From assembly GCF_017163755.1 (NCBI RefSeq), contig NZ_JAFIWC010000022.1, positions 1 to 64,000 on the forward strand: a DNA stretch of 64,000 nt, read 5' to 3'. The stretch comes from Xanthomonas sp. (lineage in GTDB: Bacteria; Pseudomonadota; Gammaproteobacteria; Xanthomonadales; Xanthomonadaceae). Below, one piece after another: positions 22,932 to 31,965 of the stretch. Under the pieces are notes generated by a model. It did not search any database, was not told the origin of the DNA, and worked only from the letters and a program-made list of their open reading frames with translations. How positions within the stretch are numbered: position 1 is the stretch's first letter; each line of letters starts with the position of its first letter. The position numbers and the translations under genes were made by a program.

Positions 22932-24095
22932 ATGCGCCATACCCTTCTCTTCGCCGCGCTGTGCCTGACCGCCGCGCCCGCCGCCGCTGCCGGCTTCGAC
23001 GACTGGCCGACCAAGGTCGCCTTCGACGACGGCACCGAACTGGCCCTCACCGGCAACTACGGCTACGACTGGAACAACTTCTCCGACGATCCGCGCCTGG
23101 AGGACGACGACGATTTCCGCCGCAAGGAATTCGGCGCCACGCTGAAGAAGAAGGGCGTGTACGACGCGATGGTGTACTTCGACTTCCAGTCCAAGCTGTG
23201 GCTGGACGTGTTCTTCCGCTTCGAGACCAAGGCGCTGTTCGGCGCCGACTACGGCAAGGTGCGGCTGGGCTACATCAAGGTTCCGGTGGGCCTGGAAGGC
23301 GTGACCAGTTCGCGCGCCGACAGCTTCCTGGAGACCGCGCTGCCGATCCAGGCGATCTACCAGGGCCGCCGCACCGGCGTGGAATGGACCTTCGAGCGTC
23401 CGCAGTACCTGTTGCAGGCCGGCGCGTACGGCGGCAAGGACCTGCAGGGCGACAACCCCGGCACCACCCAGGCGGTGCGCGGCGTGTGGACCCCGGTCAA
23501 GGCCGAGGGCGACGTGCTGCACCTGGGCATCGCCACCTCGGTGGAGAACCCGCGCGGCTACCACAACGGCCTGGACGTGAGCTTCAGCCCGCGCACGCGC
23601 CTGCGCGCGCGTCCGGAAGCCGGCCTCACCGACGTGCGCCTGATCGATTCGGGCACCCTGGTCAACGTCGACAAGGTGGTGCGTACCGGCCTGGAAGGCA
23701 TCTGGATCAAGGGCCCGTTCTCGGTGCAGGCCGAAGCGCTGCGCGCCGACGTCAGCCGCGAAAACGGCCTGCCGGACTACACCGCCGACGGCCAGTACAT
23801 CTTCGGCAGCTGGGTGGTGACCGGCGAGTCGCGTCCGTACAGCGCCGGCAACGTGGCCAACGTCAAGCCGGCCAACGCCTACGGTGCGGTCGAGCTGCTG
23901 GCCCGCTACAGCCGCCTGGACCTGGACGACGGCAGCATCCAGGGCGGCAACGAGCGCAACTGGACCCTGGGCGCCAACTGGTACCTGACCAGCCACTTCA
24001 AGTTCCAGGCCAACTACGTGCGCGCCGATGCCGAGCGCGGCGGCGTGCGCACCAAGCCCAAGGCGGTGGAACTGCGCGCCCAGGTCCAGTTCTGA
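22932..24095 (+). CDS. OprP/OprO-family outer-membrane porin
   Basis: Predicted 16-strand trimeric porin of 387 residues with a signal peptide (about 1-20, cleaved after AAAA). The barrel shows alternating aromatic strands, the conserved [18 protein letters not shown] region, [11 protein letters not shown], and a terminal aromatic residue (VQF). The family includes phosphate/polyphosphate channels, but many members have other anionic substrates. Its place between dctA and a DctB-like kinase favours an organic acid. A second member lies at 35331. Confidence 0.84.
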   Translation: MRHTLLFAALCLTAAPAAAAGFDDWPTKVAFDDGTELALTGNYGYDWNNFSDDPRLEDDDDFRRKEFGATLKKKGVYDAMVYFDFQSKLWLDVFFRFETKALFGADYGKVRLGYIKVPVGLEGVTSSRADSFLETALPIQAIYQGRRTGVEWTFERPQYLLQAGAYGGKDLQGDNPGTTQAVRGVWTPVKAEGDVLHLGIATSVENPRGYHNGLDVSFSPRTRLRARPEAGLTDVRLIDSGTLVNVDKVVRTGLEGIWIKGPFSVQAEALRADVSRENGLPDYTADGQYIFGSWVVTGESRPYSAGNVANVKPANAYGAVELLARYSRLDLDDGSIQGGNERNWTLGANWYLTSHFKFQANYVRADAERGGVRTKPKAVELRAQVQF

Positions 24096-24170
24096 TCCAG
24101 CGCCGACGCCGCGCCGCCCCGACACATCGTCGTGGCGGCGCTGCGATGCACGCGATCCGCGCGGCAGCCA

Positions 24171-24231
24171 AGGGCCTGCTGGCGCCATCGGAACCGGCCG
24201 CGTGCCGTGTCCAATGGCGCCAGCAGGCCCT
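24171..24231. repeat. Short inverted repeat resembling the MITE ends
   Basis: An 18-bp perfect inverted repeat (AGGGCCTGCTGGCGCCAT and its complement at 24214-24231) encloses 25 bases. The ends resemble those of the element at 31725-31965 (AGGGCCTGTTGACGCTAT), and both right ends continue into CCCTAAG. It sits between the porin and the kinase and could also act as a terminator. Confidence 0.6.
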
Positions 24232-24265
24232 AAGCTGATCCGCTACCGTCCGGACCGCCTGCCGC

Positions 24266-26914
24266 ATGCATCCCGCCTCGCGCTTTCGCCGCCTCGCCCT
24301 GCTCCTGATCGTCGTGCTCGGCGGCATGGCCCTGGCGATGCTGTCGGCCGGCCGCATCGCCGAGCAACGCGCGCTGCGCGCCGAGAGCCGGCAGCTGCGC
24401 CAGCAACTGGACCTGTACGCACAGACGCTGCAGCAGCGCATCGACCGCTATCGCACGCTGCCGCAGGTGCTGGCGCTGGATCCGGAGCTGCGCGCCGCGC
24501 TGACCCGGCCGCTGGACGCGGCCGACCACCAGCGGCTGAATCTCAAGCTGGAACGGGCCAACGACGTCACCCGCTCCTCGACCCTGACCCTGATCGACCG
24601 CCGCGGCGTCGCCCTGGCCGCCAGCAACTGGCGCCTGGCCAGCAGCAACGTCGGCGCCGACTACAGTTTCCGCCCGTACGTGAAACAGGCGCTGGCGCAG
24701 GGCAGCGGCCGCTTCTACGGCATCGGCATGACCACCGGCGTGCCCGGCTATTTCCTGTCGCAGGCGATCGTCGACGAACGCGGCCAGCCGCTCGGCGTGA
24801 TCGTGATCAAGATCGAACTGGCGGCGCTGGAACGCGAGTGGCTGCGCGTGCCCGACGTGGTGCTGGTCAGCGATCGCCATGGCGTGGTGTTCCTGTCCAG
24901 CCGCGACGCCTGGCGCTACCGGCAGCTGCAGCCGCTCAGCGCGCACGAGCGCGCCGAACTGCTGGCCACGCGCCAGTACGCCAGCCAGACCCTGCTGCCG
25001 GCGCAACGCCGCACCGTGGAGACGCTGGAGGACGGCGGCGAGGTGATGCGCGTGGCGGCGCCGGCGCACCCGGCGCCGTTGCTGTGGCAGAGCGCGGCGC
25101 TGCCGGAGAGCGGCTGGCGGCTGCACCTGCTGCACGACGTCGGCGGCAGCCGCGCGGCCGGGCGCGCCGCGGCGCTGGCGGCGGCCGGCATCTGGCTGGC
25201 GCTGGTGTTCCTGGCGCTGCTGTTCCAGCAACGCCGGCGCCTGGCGCAGCTGCGCCAGCGCAGCCGCGACGAGCTGGAATCGCTGCTGCAGCACCACGCG
25301 CAGGAACTGCGCAGCGCGCAGGACGGCATCGTGCAGGCGGCGCAGCAGGCCGACACCGGCCTCAGCCGCAGCCTGGAACACCTGCCGCAAGGGGTGGTGA
25401 TCATCGACGCGCAGCTGCGGCTGGTGGCGTGGAATTCGCGCTACCTGGAGATCTTCCGCTTCCCGCCCGAGCTGATCCGCGTCGGCCGCCCGATCGAGGA
25501 CGTGTTCCGCTACAACGCGCGCCGCGGCCTGCTCGGCCCCGGCCCGGTGGAAGCGGCGATCCAGCGCCGCCTGGAGCATCTGCGCAGCGGCCGCCCGCAC
25601 ATGCGCGAGAGCGAGAAGGACGACGGCACGGTGCTGGAGATCCGCGGCAATCCGCTGCCCGACGGCGGCTTCGTCACCAGCTACGCCGACATCACCAGCT
25701 ACAAGAACGCCGCGCGCGAATTGCGCTCGCTGGCCGACGCGCTCGAGCACCGCGTCGCCGAACGCACCCGCGACCTGGCCGATGCCAAGCGCGAGGCCGA
25801 GAACGCCAACCGCTACAAGACCCGCTTCGTCGCCTCGGCGGTGCACGACCTGCTGCAGCCGCTCAATGCCGCGCGCATGTTCGTCTCGGCGCTGCGCGGC
25901 AAGCTGGCCGAGCCCGACGCGCGCCAGATCGCCGACCACGTCGACAACGCGCTCGCCGCGCAGGACGCGATCCTCAACAGCCTGCTGGACATCTCGCGGC
26001 TGGAATCGGGCACGCTGAAGACGCAGGTGTGCGACTTCCCGCTCGGCCCGCTGCTGCAGACCCTGGCGCACGAGTTCGGCATCGTCGCCGAGGACCGCGG
26101 CCTGCGCCTGGACCACGTGGCCACGCGCGCGGCGGTGCGCAGCGACGAGACCCTGCTGCGGCGCATCCTGCAGAACTTCCTGTCCAACGCGGTGCGCTAC
26201 ACCGCGCGCGGCCACGTGCTGATCGGCTGCCGCCGCGACGGCGACCACCTGCGCATCGAGGTGCACGACCAGGGCCCGGGCATTCCCGAGGCGTTGCAGC
26301 AGGAGATCTTCGAGGAGTTCCGCCGCCTCGACGATGGCGTGACCCAGGACCGCGGCGCCGGGCTGGGCCTGGCGATCGTCGAGCGCATCGGCCGCCTGCT
26401 CGGCCATCGCATCGGCCTGCGCTCGCGGCTCGGCCGCGGCAGCGTGTTCGCGGTGACGGTGCCGCTGGGCGACGCCGACGCGGCGGCGCAGGTGCGCGCG
26501 CCGACCGCGGTGGCCAGCGACAACGGCGACGACCCGATCCTGCACGGCTGCCGGGTGTGGTGCATCGACGACGACCCGCGCGTGTGCGACGCCAGCCGCG
26601 CGTTGCTCGAACGCTGGGCGTGCCGGGTGGAGTTCGCCGCCGGCCCCGACGAGGCGCTGGCCGCCGCGCAACCCGGCCAGGCGCCGGAGATGGTGCTGCT
26701 GGACGTGCGCATGGGCCAGCGCGACGGCCCGTCGCTGTACCCGCTGCTGTGCGCGCGCTGGGGCTACGAACCGCGGGTGATCCTGGTCACCGCCGAGCGC
26801 GACGACGCGCTGCGGCAGCAGGCGCAGGATGCCGGCTGGGGCTTCCTGTCCAAGCCGGTACGCGCGCCGGCCTTGCGCGCGCTGATGACGCAGATGCTGC
26901 TGCGCCGCGGTTGA
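24266..26914 (+). CDS. Hybrid histidine kinase, DctB-like sensor
   Basis: Membrane sensor of 882 residues. A membrane helix (about 10-30) and a second (about 300-320) flank a periplasmic domain of DctB/dCache type with RFYGIGMTTGVPGYFLSQAI. A PAS domain follows (about 375-480), then a HisKA domain whose phospho-acceptor is H527 in VHDLLQPLNAARMF. The HATPase domain (about 620-735) has DQGPGIP and GAGLGLAIVERI, and a receiver domain (about 760-880) has D813. The H-box resembles NahK-type hybrid kinases. Probable output partners are the nearby LuxR regulator or a free receiver; the ligand is likely a dicarboxylate by context. Confidence 0.86.
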   Translation: MHPASRFRRLALLLIVVLGGMALAMLSAGRIAEQRALRAESRQLRQQLDLYAQTLQQRIDRYRTLPQVLALDPELRAALTRPLDAADHQRLNLKLERANDVTRSSTLTLIDRRGVALAASNWRLASSNVGADYSFRPYVKQALAQGSGRFYGIGMTTGVPGYFLSQAIVDERGQPLGVIVIKIELAALEREWLRVPDVVLVSDRHGVVFLSSRDAWRYRQLQPLSAHERAELLATRQYASQTLLPAQRRTVETLEDGGEVMRVAAPAHPAPLLWQSAALPESGWRLHLLHDVGGSRAAGRAAALAAAGIWLALVFLALLFQQRRRLAQLRQRSRDELESLLQHHAQELRSAQDGIVQAAQQADTGLSRSLEHLPQGVVIIDAQLRLVAWNSRYLEIFRFPPELIRVGRPIEDVFRYNARRGLLGPGPVEAAIQRRLEHLRSGRPHMRESEKDDGTVLEIRGNPLPDGGFVTSYADITSYKNAARELRSLADALEHRVAERTRDLADAKREAENANRYKTRFVASAVHDLLQPLNAARMFVSALRGKLAEPDARQIADHVDNALAAQDAILNSLLDISRLESGTLKTQVCDFPLGPLLQTLAHEFGIVAEDRGLRLDHVATRAAVRSDETLLRRILQNFLSNAVRYTARGHVLIGCRRDGDHLRIEVHDQGPGIPEALQQEIFEEFRRLDDGVTQDRGAGLGLAIVERIGRLLGHRIGLRSRLGRGSVFAVTVPLGDADAAAQVRAPTAVASDNGDDPILHGCRVWCIDDDPRVCDASRALLERWACRVEFAAGPDEALAAAQPGQAPEMVLLDVRMGQRDGPSLYPLLCARWGYEPRVILVTAERDDALRQQAQDAGWGFLSKPVRAPALRALMTQMLLRRG

Positions 26915-26916
26915 GC

Positions 26917-27345
26917 TTCTCTTGCCCTGAGAAGGGAATAGCTGGCGGCTCTAGCCCCTCTCCCATCGGGAGAGGGGTTGGGGTGAGGGTCCGAGCGTCG
27001 CGCGGGGGTCGGGTGCGCGAGGCTTCGCCGCACCCTCATCCGGCCCTTCGGGCCACCTTCTCCCGATGGGAGAAGGGAACGGCCCGGCGCGCTTTAGCCC
27101 CTCTCCCACCGGGAGAGGGGTTGGGGTGAGGGTCCGGACGAATCACGCCGGTTTGGGTGCGCGAGGCTTCGCCCGTACCCTCATCCGGCCCTGCGGGCCA
27201 CCTTCTCCCGATGGGAGAAGGGAACAGCCTGGCGGCGCTAGCCCCTCTCCCACCGGGAGAGGGGTTGGGGTGAGGGTCCGGGCGTCGCGCGGGGTTCGGG
27301 CGCGCGAGGCTTCGCCCCGTACCCCATCAGGCCGGCGGCACCCGA
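26917..27345. repeat. Three tandem ~144-bp hairpin-rich repeats
   Basis: Units beginning TAGCCCCTCTCCC start at 26952, 27095 and 27239 (spacing 143 and 144). Each unit holds three inverted repeats: CCCCTCTCCC/GGGAGAGGGG, CTTCTCCC/GGGAGAAG and GGCCC/GGGCC, the last two partly degraded in the outer copies. They fill the gap between the kinase stop and the DUF5713 gene stop. Convergent transcripts meet here, so the hairpins may also block read-through. Confidence 0.85.
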
Positions 27346-27354
27346 CCGCCCCGC

Positions 27355-27696
27355 TCACCACTCGCGCGGCGCGATCAGTTCCTCGCCGTCGGCGTCTTCG
27401 AAGCCGTAGACCTTGGCGATGTGCAGGAAGTCCACGCCGATGTTGTCGCGCGCGGCGGTCTCGATCTCGCTGTCGTGCGCCTCGAATTCCAGCGCCAGCG
27501 CGTTGAACTCTTCGGTGGCCGCATGGGTCAGCCGGTACAGCGCGTCCAGGCTGTCCGGGGCCTGCTCCTCGATCGTCTCGCACAGCCGGCGCAGGATCTT
27601 CTGGCCCTTGCCGACCAGGAAGGAAGGGAAATAGTCGTCGTCAAGCATTTCCTGCAAGAACGGGTAGTGGGTGATCTGCTCGTTGCGGATGGGCAT
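27355..27696 (-). CDS. DUF5713 family protein
   Basis: Conserved soluble protein of 113 residues with no established function. The pattern DDYFPSFLVGKGQKILRRLCE near the N-terminus and the acidic, helical remainder match DUF5713. The ATG at 27696 (MPIRNEQITHYPFLQ) follows a GGA-rich site; the longer frame adds an unusual leader. It is separated from the LuxR regulator by about 90 bases on the same strand. Confidence 0.75.
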   Translation of the reverse strand: MPIRNEQITHYPFLQEMLDDDYFPSFLVGKGQKILRRLCETIEEQAPDSLDALYRLTHAATEEFNALALEFEAHDSEIETAARDNIGVDFLHIAKVYGFEDADGEELIAPREW

Positions 27697-27784
27697 GGTC
27701 CGGGGGTCCTTTCCGCCCGCAGGAAGCGCGGGCATAGGTGCATAGCATCGCGTATCCGCGCGCTGCGGAAAATGGCGCCGGCGC

Positions 27785-28423
27785 TCAGGCCTCGCCTTCC
27801 GGCTCCAGCGCCTTGACCAGCACCGCGGCCTGCGTGCGACTGTGACATTCGAGTTTCTTCAGGATGGCGGTCACGTGAACCTTCACGGTGTTCTCGGCCA
27901 GGCCCAGCTCGTAGGCGATCTGCTTGTTGAGCAGGCCGTCGGCCAGGCACAGCAGCACGCGGAACTGCTGCGGGGTCAGCTGCGCCAGCCGCGCCGCCAG
28001 CTGCGCGTCGGCTTCCGAACGCGCCGCGGTCAGCGGCGGGAACCAAGTGCCGCCATCGAGCACCGCCGCCACCGCGATGCCGATGGTCTCGGCCGGCGAG
28101 GACTTGGGAATGAAACCGGCCGCGCCGAACTGCTGCGCGCGGCGGATCACCCGCGGATGGTCGTTGGAGGAGATCACCACCACCGGCACGTCCGGGCGTT
28201 CGCCGCGCACGTGCAGCAGCGCCGAGAAGCCGCGCGCGCCCGGCATCGCCAGGTCCAGCAGGACCAGGTCGGCGTCGGGCTGCGCGGCCAGCGCCGCGTC
28301 CAGCGTGGCGGCGCTGGACGCCTCGGTCACCCTCGCGCGCGGCAGCGCCTGGCGCAGCGCGTGCAGCACCGCGGCGCGGAACAGGGGGTGGTCGTCGGCG
28401 ACGAGGATCGTGGGCGCATCCAT
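27785..28423 (-). CDS. LuxR/NarL-family response regulator
   Basis: Cytoplasmic transcription regulator of 212 residues. The receiver domain (about 5-120) has acidic residues DD at 10-11, phospho-acceptor D57 in LVLLDLAMPG, and K in FIPKSS. The LuxR helix-turn-helix (about 145-208) reads LTPQQFRVLLCLADGLLNKQIA and ends with ENTVKVHVTAILKKL. It resembles AgmR-type regulators that act with NahK-like hybrid kinases, so the kinase at 24266 is a candidate partner. It is divergent from the following diguanylate cyclase (116 bases). Confidence 0.88.
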   Translation of the reverse strand: MDAPTILVADDHPLFRAAVLHALRQALPRARVTEASSAATLDAALAAQPDADLVLLDLAMPGARGFSALLHVRGERPDVPVVVISSNDHPRVIRRAQQFGAAGFIPKSSPAETIGIAVAAVLDGGTWFPPLTAARSEADAQLAARLAQLTPQQFRVLLCLADGLLNKQIAYELGLAENTVKVHVTAILKKLECHSRTQAAVLVKALEPEGEA

Positions 28424-28539
28424 GGCTACAGTCTGGCATGCGCGGGCCGGCGCTGCGCCGGCGATCCTCTGCCGCGGCGCACCCGCGCGCGCCGAGCGCC
28501 GCCATTAAAGCGATGCCGTTGCGCGGCCGATAGCGGGAT

Positions 28540-31500
28540 GTGACCTCGATCCTGTCGACTCTCCTGGATGGCTGGCGGCCTGCTGGGCGCCTGTGCGCGG
28601 TGCTGGCGCTGCTGGCGCCGGGCATCGCCGTGGCCGCGCCGCCGTCACCATCGCCGCAGGCGGACACCGCGCTGCCGCGCAGCCTGGAGCATTTCGGCCT
28701 GGACGCGGGCCTGTCGCAGCTGTCGATCAGCGCGATGCAGAGCGACGACCAGGGCTTTCTGTGGGTGGCCACCCAGGACGGCCTGAACCGCTTCGACGGG
28801 CATCATTTCCGCGTCTATCGCCACGAACTGAACCCGGACGAGCGGCAGAGCCTGGCCAGCAGCAGCATCGACAGCCTGGCGTTCGAGGCGCGCGGCTCGC
28901 GGCTGTGGCTGGGCACCGACGACGCCGGCCTGGAGGTGATCGAGCTGGCCAGCTGGCGGCGGCACCGGCTGGGCGTGGCCGACGGGCTCTCGCACGACCG
29001 GGTGAGCCACATCCTGGTCGACCCGCGCGGCGGCGCATGGCTGGGAACCGAGCGCGGCATCGACCGCGTCGACGCCGCCGTGCGCCGGGTGACGCCGCTG
29101 GGCGGCGATGCGCCGGTGGTGGGCATGGCGTGGCTGCCTGGCGGCCGCGGCGCGGTGGCGCTGGACCGCCGCTGCCGGCTGTGGAAGCTCGGCGCCACCG
29201 GACGCCAGGCCCTGGCTGCGCCGCCGGGCATCGACGAATGCGTGGCGCTGCAGTCCGGGCCGGAAGGCCTGTGGCTGGCGTCCGCCGGCGCCGGCCTGTT
29301 CCGGCTGGACGCGCACGGCCGGGTGCTCGGACGCTGGACGACGCGCCAGCTGCTGGCCGGCGACCACGACCTGAGCGCGCTGATCCGCCTGGCCGACGGA
29401 CGGATCCTGTCCGGCTTCGTCGACGGCACGGTGACCCAGTTGGAACCGGGCGGCGCGGCGCCGCAGCGGCTGAGCTTCGACCACCCGCCGCGCAGCGGCA
29501 TCCTGCGCTTCCACCAGGACGGCAACGGCCCGTGGTGGATCGGCACCTATACCTCCGGGCTGTACCGGGTGCGCCCGCTGTCGTCGGTGATCCGCAACGG
29601 CGACAAGGCGCTGAGCGACATCGGCCACTGGCCCAGTTCCAGCGTGCGCAGCCTGTGGGGCGACGGCGAGCGCCTGCTGGTCGGCACCGACCAGGGGCTG
29701 TTGCTGCGCGAGCGCGAACGCGCGCCGTGGCGCCTGCCCGCGGCGCTGGCCACGCGCGCGGTGCGCGCCATCGGCGGCGACCGCGACGGCTGGTGGCTGG
29801 GCACCCGGCACGGGGTCTGGCACCTGGCCGGCAACGGCGCGCTGACCCGGCTCGAGGGCCTGCCCGACGAGCACGTGGACGACCTGCTGGTCGAGGGCGA
29901 CACCGTGTGGGTGGCCACGCGCAAGGGCCTGGCGCGGGTGGTGGACGGGCGCGTGCGCGAGGACCGGCGGCTGGCGCCGCTGGCCGGGCGCCTGCTGACC
30001 CGGGTGTACCGCGACTCGGCCGGCACGCTGTGGGTCGGCTGCAACGACTGCGGGCTGTGGCGCATTCGCGGCGACCGCCCCGCTGAGCCCTACCGGCCCG
30101 GCGGCGCCGGGCTGTACAAGTCGGTGTGGTCGCTGTACGAGAAGGACCGCACGCTGTGGGTGGGCACGTTCTCCGGCGGCCTGTACCAGGTCGATCTCAG
30201 GCGCGACGTGTCGCTGCGCTACACCGACCGCGAAGGCCTGGGCAGCAACGTCGTCTACACCATCCTGCCCGATCCGCTGGGGCGGCTGTGGCTGAGCACC
30301 AACAACGGCCTGAGCGTGCTCGACCCGGCCACGCGCATCGTGCAGAACCTGGGCCGCCGCGACGGCCTGCACAACCAGGAATTCAACAGCGGCCGCGGCT
30401 ACCGCGACGCCCAGGGCCTGCTGTACTTCGGCGGCACCCAGGGCGTGGACGTGATCGATCCGACCCGCCTGCCGCTGCGCAGCGCGCCGGCACGCGCGGT
30501 GCTGACCGAGCTGCGCGTGCTCGACGCCGGCGAACGCCCGCGCGACGCGCCGCCGCAAACGGACGTGGTCTACACCCGGGACATCGCGCTGGACTACCGC
30601 GACAACGTGTTCACCGTGGGCATGACCGCGATCGACTTCACCGCCCCCGGCGCGGCGCGGCTGCGCTACCGCATGGACGGCCTGCAGAAGGGCTGGATCT
30701 ATCCGCAGAGCGCGCACAGCGAGTTCTCGGTCAGCCACCTGCCGCCGGACCGCTACACGCTGCAGGTGCAGGCGGCGGGCCGCGACGGCCAGTTCGGCGC
30801 CTCGCGCACGCTGGCGATCGTGATCCGCCCGCCGCCGTGGCGGCATCCGTTCGCCTACGCCGGCTACGCGCTGCTGGGCCTGCTGGCGCTGGGCCTGGCG
30901 ATCCACCGCGTGCGCCGCACGGTCAACCGCGAACGCGAGATGGTGGAACTGCTCAACCTCACCGTGGCCGAGCGTACCGCCCAGCTCGAACGCGCCAACC
31001 AGCGCCTGCTGCTCAGCAACGCGCAGCTGGAGGCGGCCACGCGCCTGGACCCGCTGACCCGCGTCGCCAACCGCCGCGAACTGCAGGACTGGCTGGCGCG
31101 CGAGTGCCCGCGGCTGCTCGCGCAGCTGGACGGCGGCGGCCACGAGGCGCTGTACTTCTTCATGATCGACGTGGACAACTTCAAGCGCATCAACGACGAC
31201 TATGGCCACCAGGCCGGCGACAAGGCGCTGATGCAGTTCGCCGACAGCCTGCGCGCGCTGAGCGGCGAAGACGACCTGCTGGTGCGCTGGGGCGGGGAGG
31301 AGTTCCTGCTGGTGACACGGCTGGCCAGCGCTGAGGCCGCCGAGGCGCTGGCCGAACGGCTGCGCGCGTCGGTGGCCGCGCGGCGCCTGGCGCTGGACGC
31401 GCGCGAGCCGGCGCCGACCTGCTCGATCGGGTTCACGCCGTGGCCGTTCGCCGCCGCGTGGCCGACGCTCGGCGACTGGGAACAGAGCGTCGGCCTGGCC

Positions 31501-31680
31501 GACCGCTGCCTGTACGCGGCCAAGGCCGCCGGCAAGGACGCCTGGGTGGGGCTGGCGGCCGGCCCGGCGCCGGACCGGCCGCGGCTGCACGCGCTGCTGG
31601 CCGGCGGCGACCCGCAGCGGCTCGGCGACAGCGTGCGCATCCTGCATTCCACCGCGCAGCCGCCGCGCTTCCCGCGCTGA
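28540..31680 (+). CDS. Propeller-sensor diguanylate cyclase 2
   Basis: Second large membrane diguanylate cyclase, 1046 residues, same architecture as the protein at 6345. It has a signal sequence (about 15-33), a periplasmic double propeller of regulator repeats (about 45-680, starting LEHFGLDAGLSQLSI), a Y_Y_Y domain (about 700-765), a membrane helix (about 775-795), a coiled coil, and GGDEF (about 833-1005) with GGEEF at 918-922. The residues before GGEEF include D at -6 but no R at -9, so no canonical inhibitory site. The start is GTG. About 40 residues after the GGDEF fold are of unknown role. Confidence 0.87.
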   Translation: MTSILSTLLDGWRPAGRLCAVLALLAPGIAVAAPPSPSPQADTALPRSLEHFGLDAGLSQLSISAMQSDDQGFLWVATQDGLNRFDGHHFRVYRHELNPDERQSLASSSIDSLAFEARGSRLWLGTDDAGLEVIELASWRRHRLGVADGLSHDRVSHILVDPRGGAWLGTERGIDRVDAAVRRVTPLGGDAPVVGMAWLPGGRGAVALDRRCRLWKLGATGRQALAAPPGIDECVALQSGPEGLWLASAGAGLFRLDAHGRVLGRWTTRQLLAGDHDLSALIRLADGRILSGFVDGTVTQLEPGGAAPQRLSFDHPPRSGILRFHQDGNGPWWIGTYTSGLYRVRPLSSVIRNGDKALSDIGHWPSSSVRSLWGDGERLLVGTDQGLLLRERERAPWRLPAALATRAVRAIGGDRDGWWLGTRHGVWHLAGNGALTRLEGLPDEHVDDLLVEGDTVWVATRKGLARVVDGRVREDRRLAPLAGRLLTRVYRDSAGTLWVGCNDCGLWRIRGDRPAEPYRPGGAGLYKSVWSLYEKDRTLWVGTFSGGLYQVDLRRDVSLRYTDREGLGSNVVYTILPDPLGRLWLSTNNGLSVLDPATRIVQNLGRRDGLHNQEFNSGRGYRDAQGLLYFGGTQGVDVIDPTRLPLRSAPARAVLTELRVLDAGERPRDAPPQTDVVYTRDIALDYRDNVFTVGMTAIDFTAPGAARLRYRMDGLQKGWIYPQSAHSEFSVSHLPPDRYTLQVQAAGRDGQFGASRTLAIVIRPPPWRHPFAYAGYALLGLLALGLAIHRVRRTVNREREMVELLNLTVAERTAQLERANQRLLLSNAQLEAATRLDPLTRVANRRELQDWLARECPRLLAQLDGGGHEALYFFMIDVDNFKRINDDYGHQAGDKALMQFADSLRALSGEDDLLVRWGGEEFLLVTRLASAEAAEALAERLRASVAARRLALDAREPAPTCSIGFTPWPFAAAWPTLGDWEQSVGLADRCLYAAKAAGKDAWVGLAAGPAPDRPRLHALLAGGDPQRLGDSVRILHSTAQPPRFPR

Positions 31681-31724
31681 ACCGCTGGTGCCGCGCTGCG
31701 GGGTGCGCGCGCAGCGCCTGCGCC

Positions 31725-31965
31725 AGGGCCTGTTGACGCTATCGGGATAGGCCACGCCGTGCTTGGGGGCGTGCGGGGCGAGCAAGAGCGAGGGAGCGTA
31801 TGCCGCTAAGCGACCGAACGATGACGCCGCCCGTGCGCGCCCAAGCGCGGTCCTGCGGGTTGCCGTGTGCGGCTTGGACAGGCGGCCAGCCTGCCGCGGC
31901 GCACGCACGACCGCCTGGACCCGGATATGGCAACGTGGCCTGTCCCGATAGCGTCAACAGGCCCT
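31725..31965. mobile_element. MITE-like element with 31-bp terminal inverted repeats
   Basis: The ends 31725-31755 and 31935-31965 are inverted copies of AGGGCCTGTTGACGCTATCG and following bases with one mismatch in 31. The 241-bp element carries no transposase frame, and no target duplication is evident. Its right end supplies the TAG stop of the binding-protein gene at 31964. The family was not identified; a parental transposase is not in the window. Confidence 0.78.

Noticed and set aside
24028-27129. A 1033-codon plus-strand open frame
   Set aside because: It runs in another frame of the hybrid kinase and the tandem repeats; composition is Arg/Pro-rich with no domain.
26917-27345. CRISPR-like array
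   Set aside because: The units are about 144 bp and repeat along their whole length, with no short repeat/unique spacer alternation and no cas genes.
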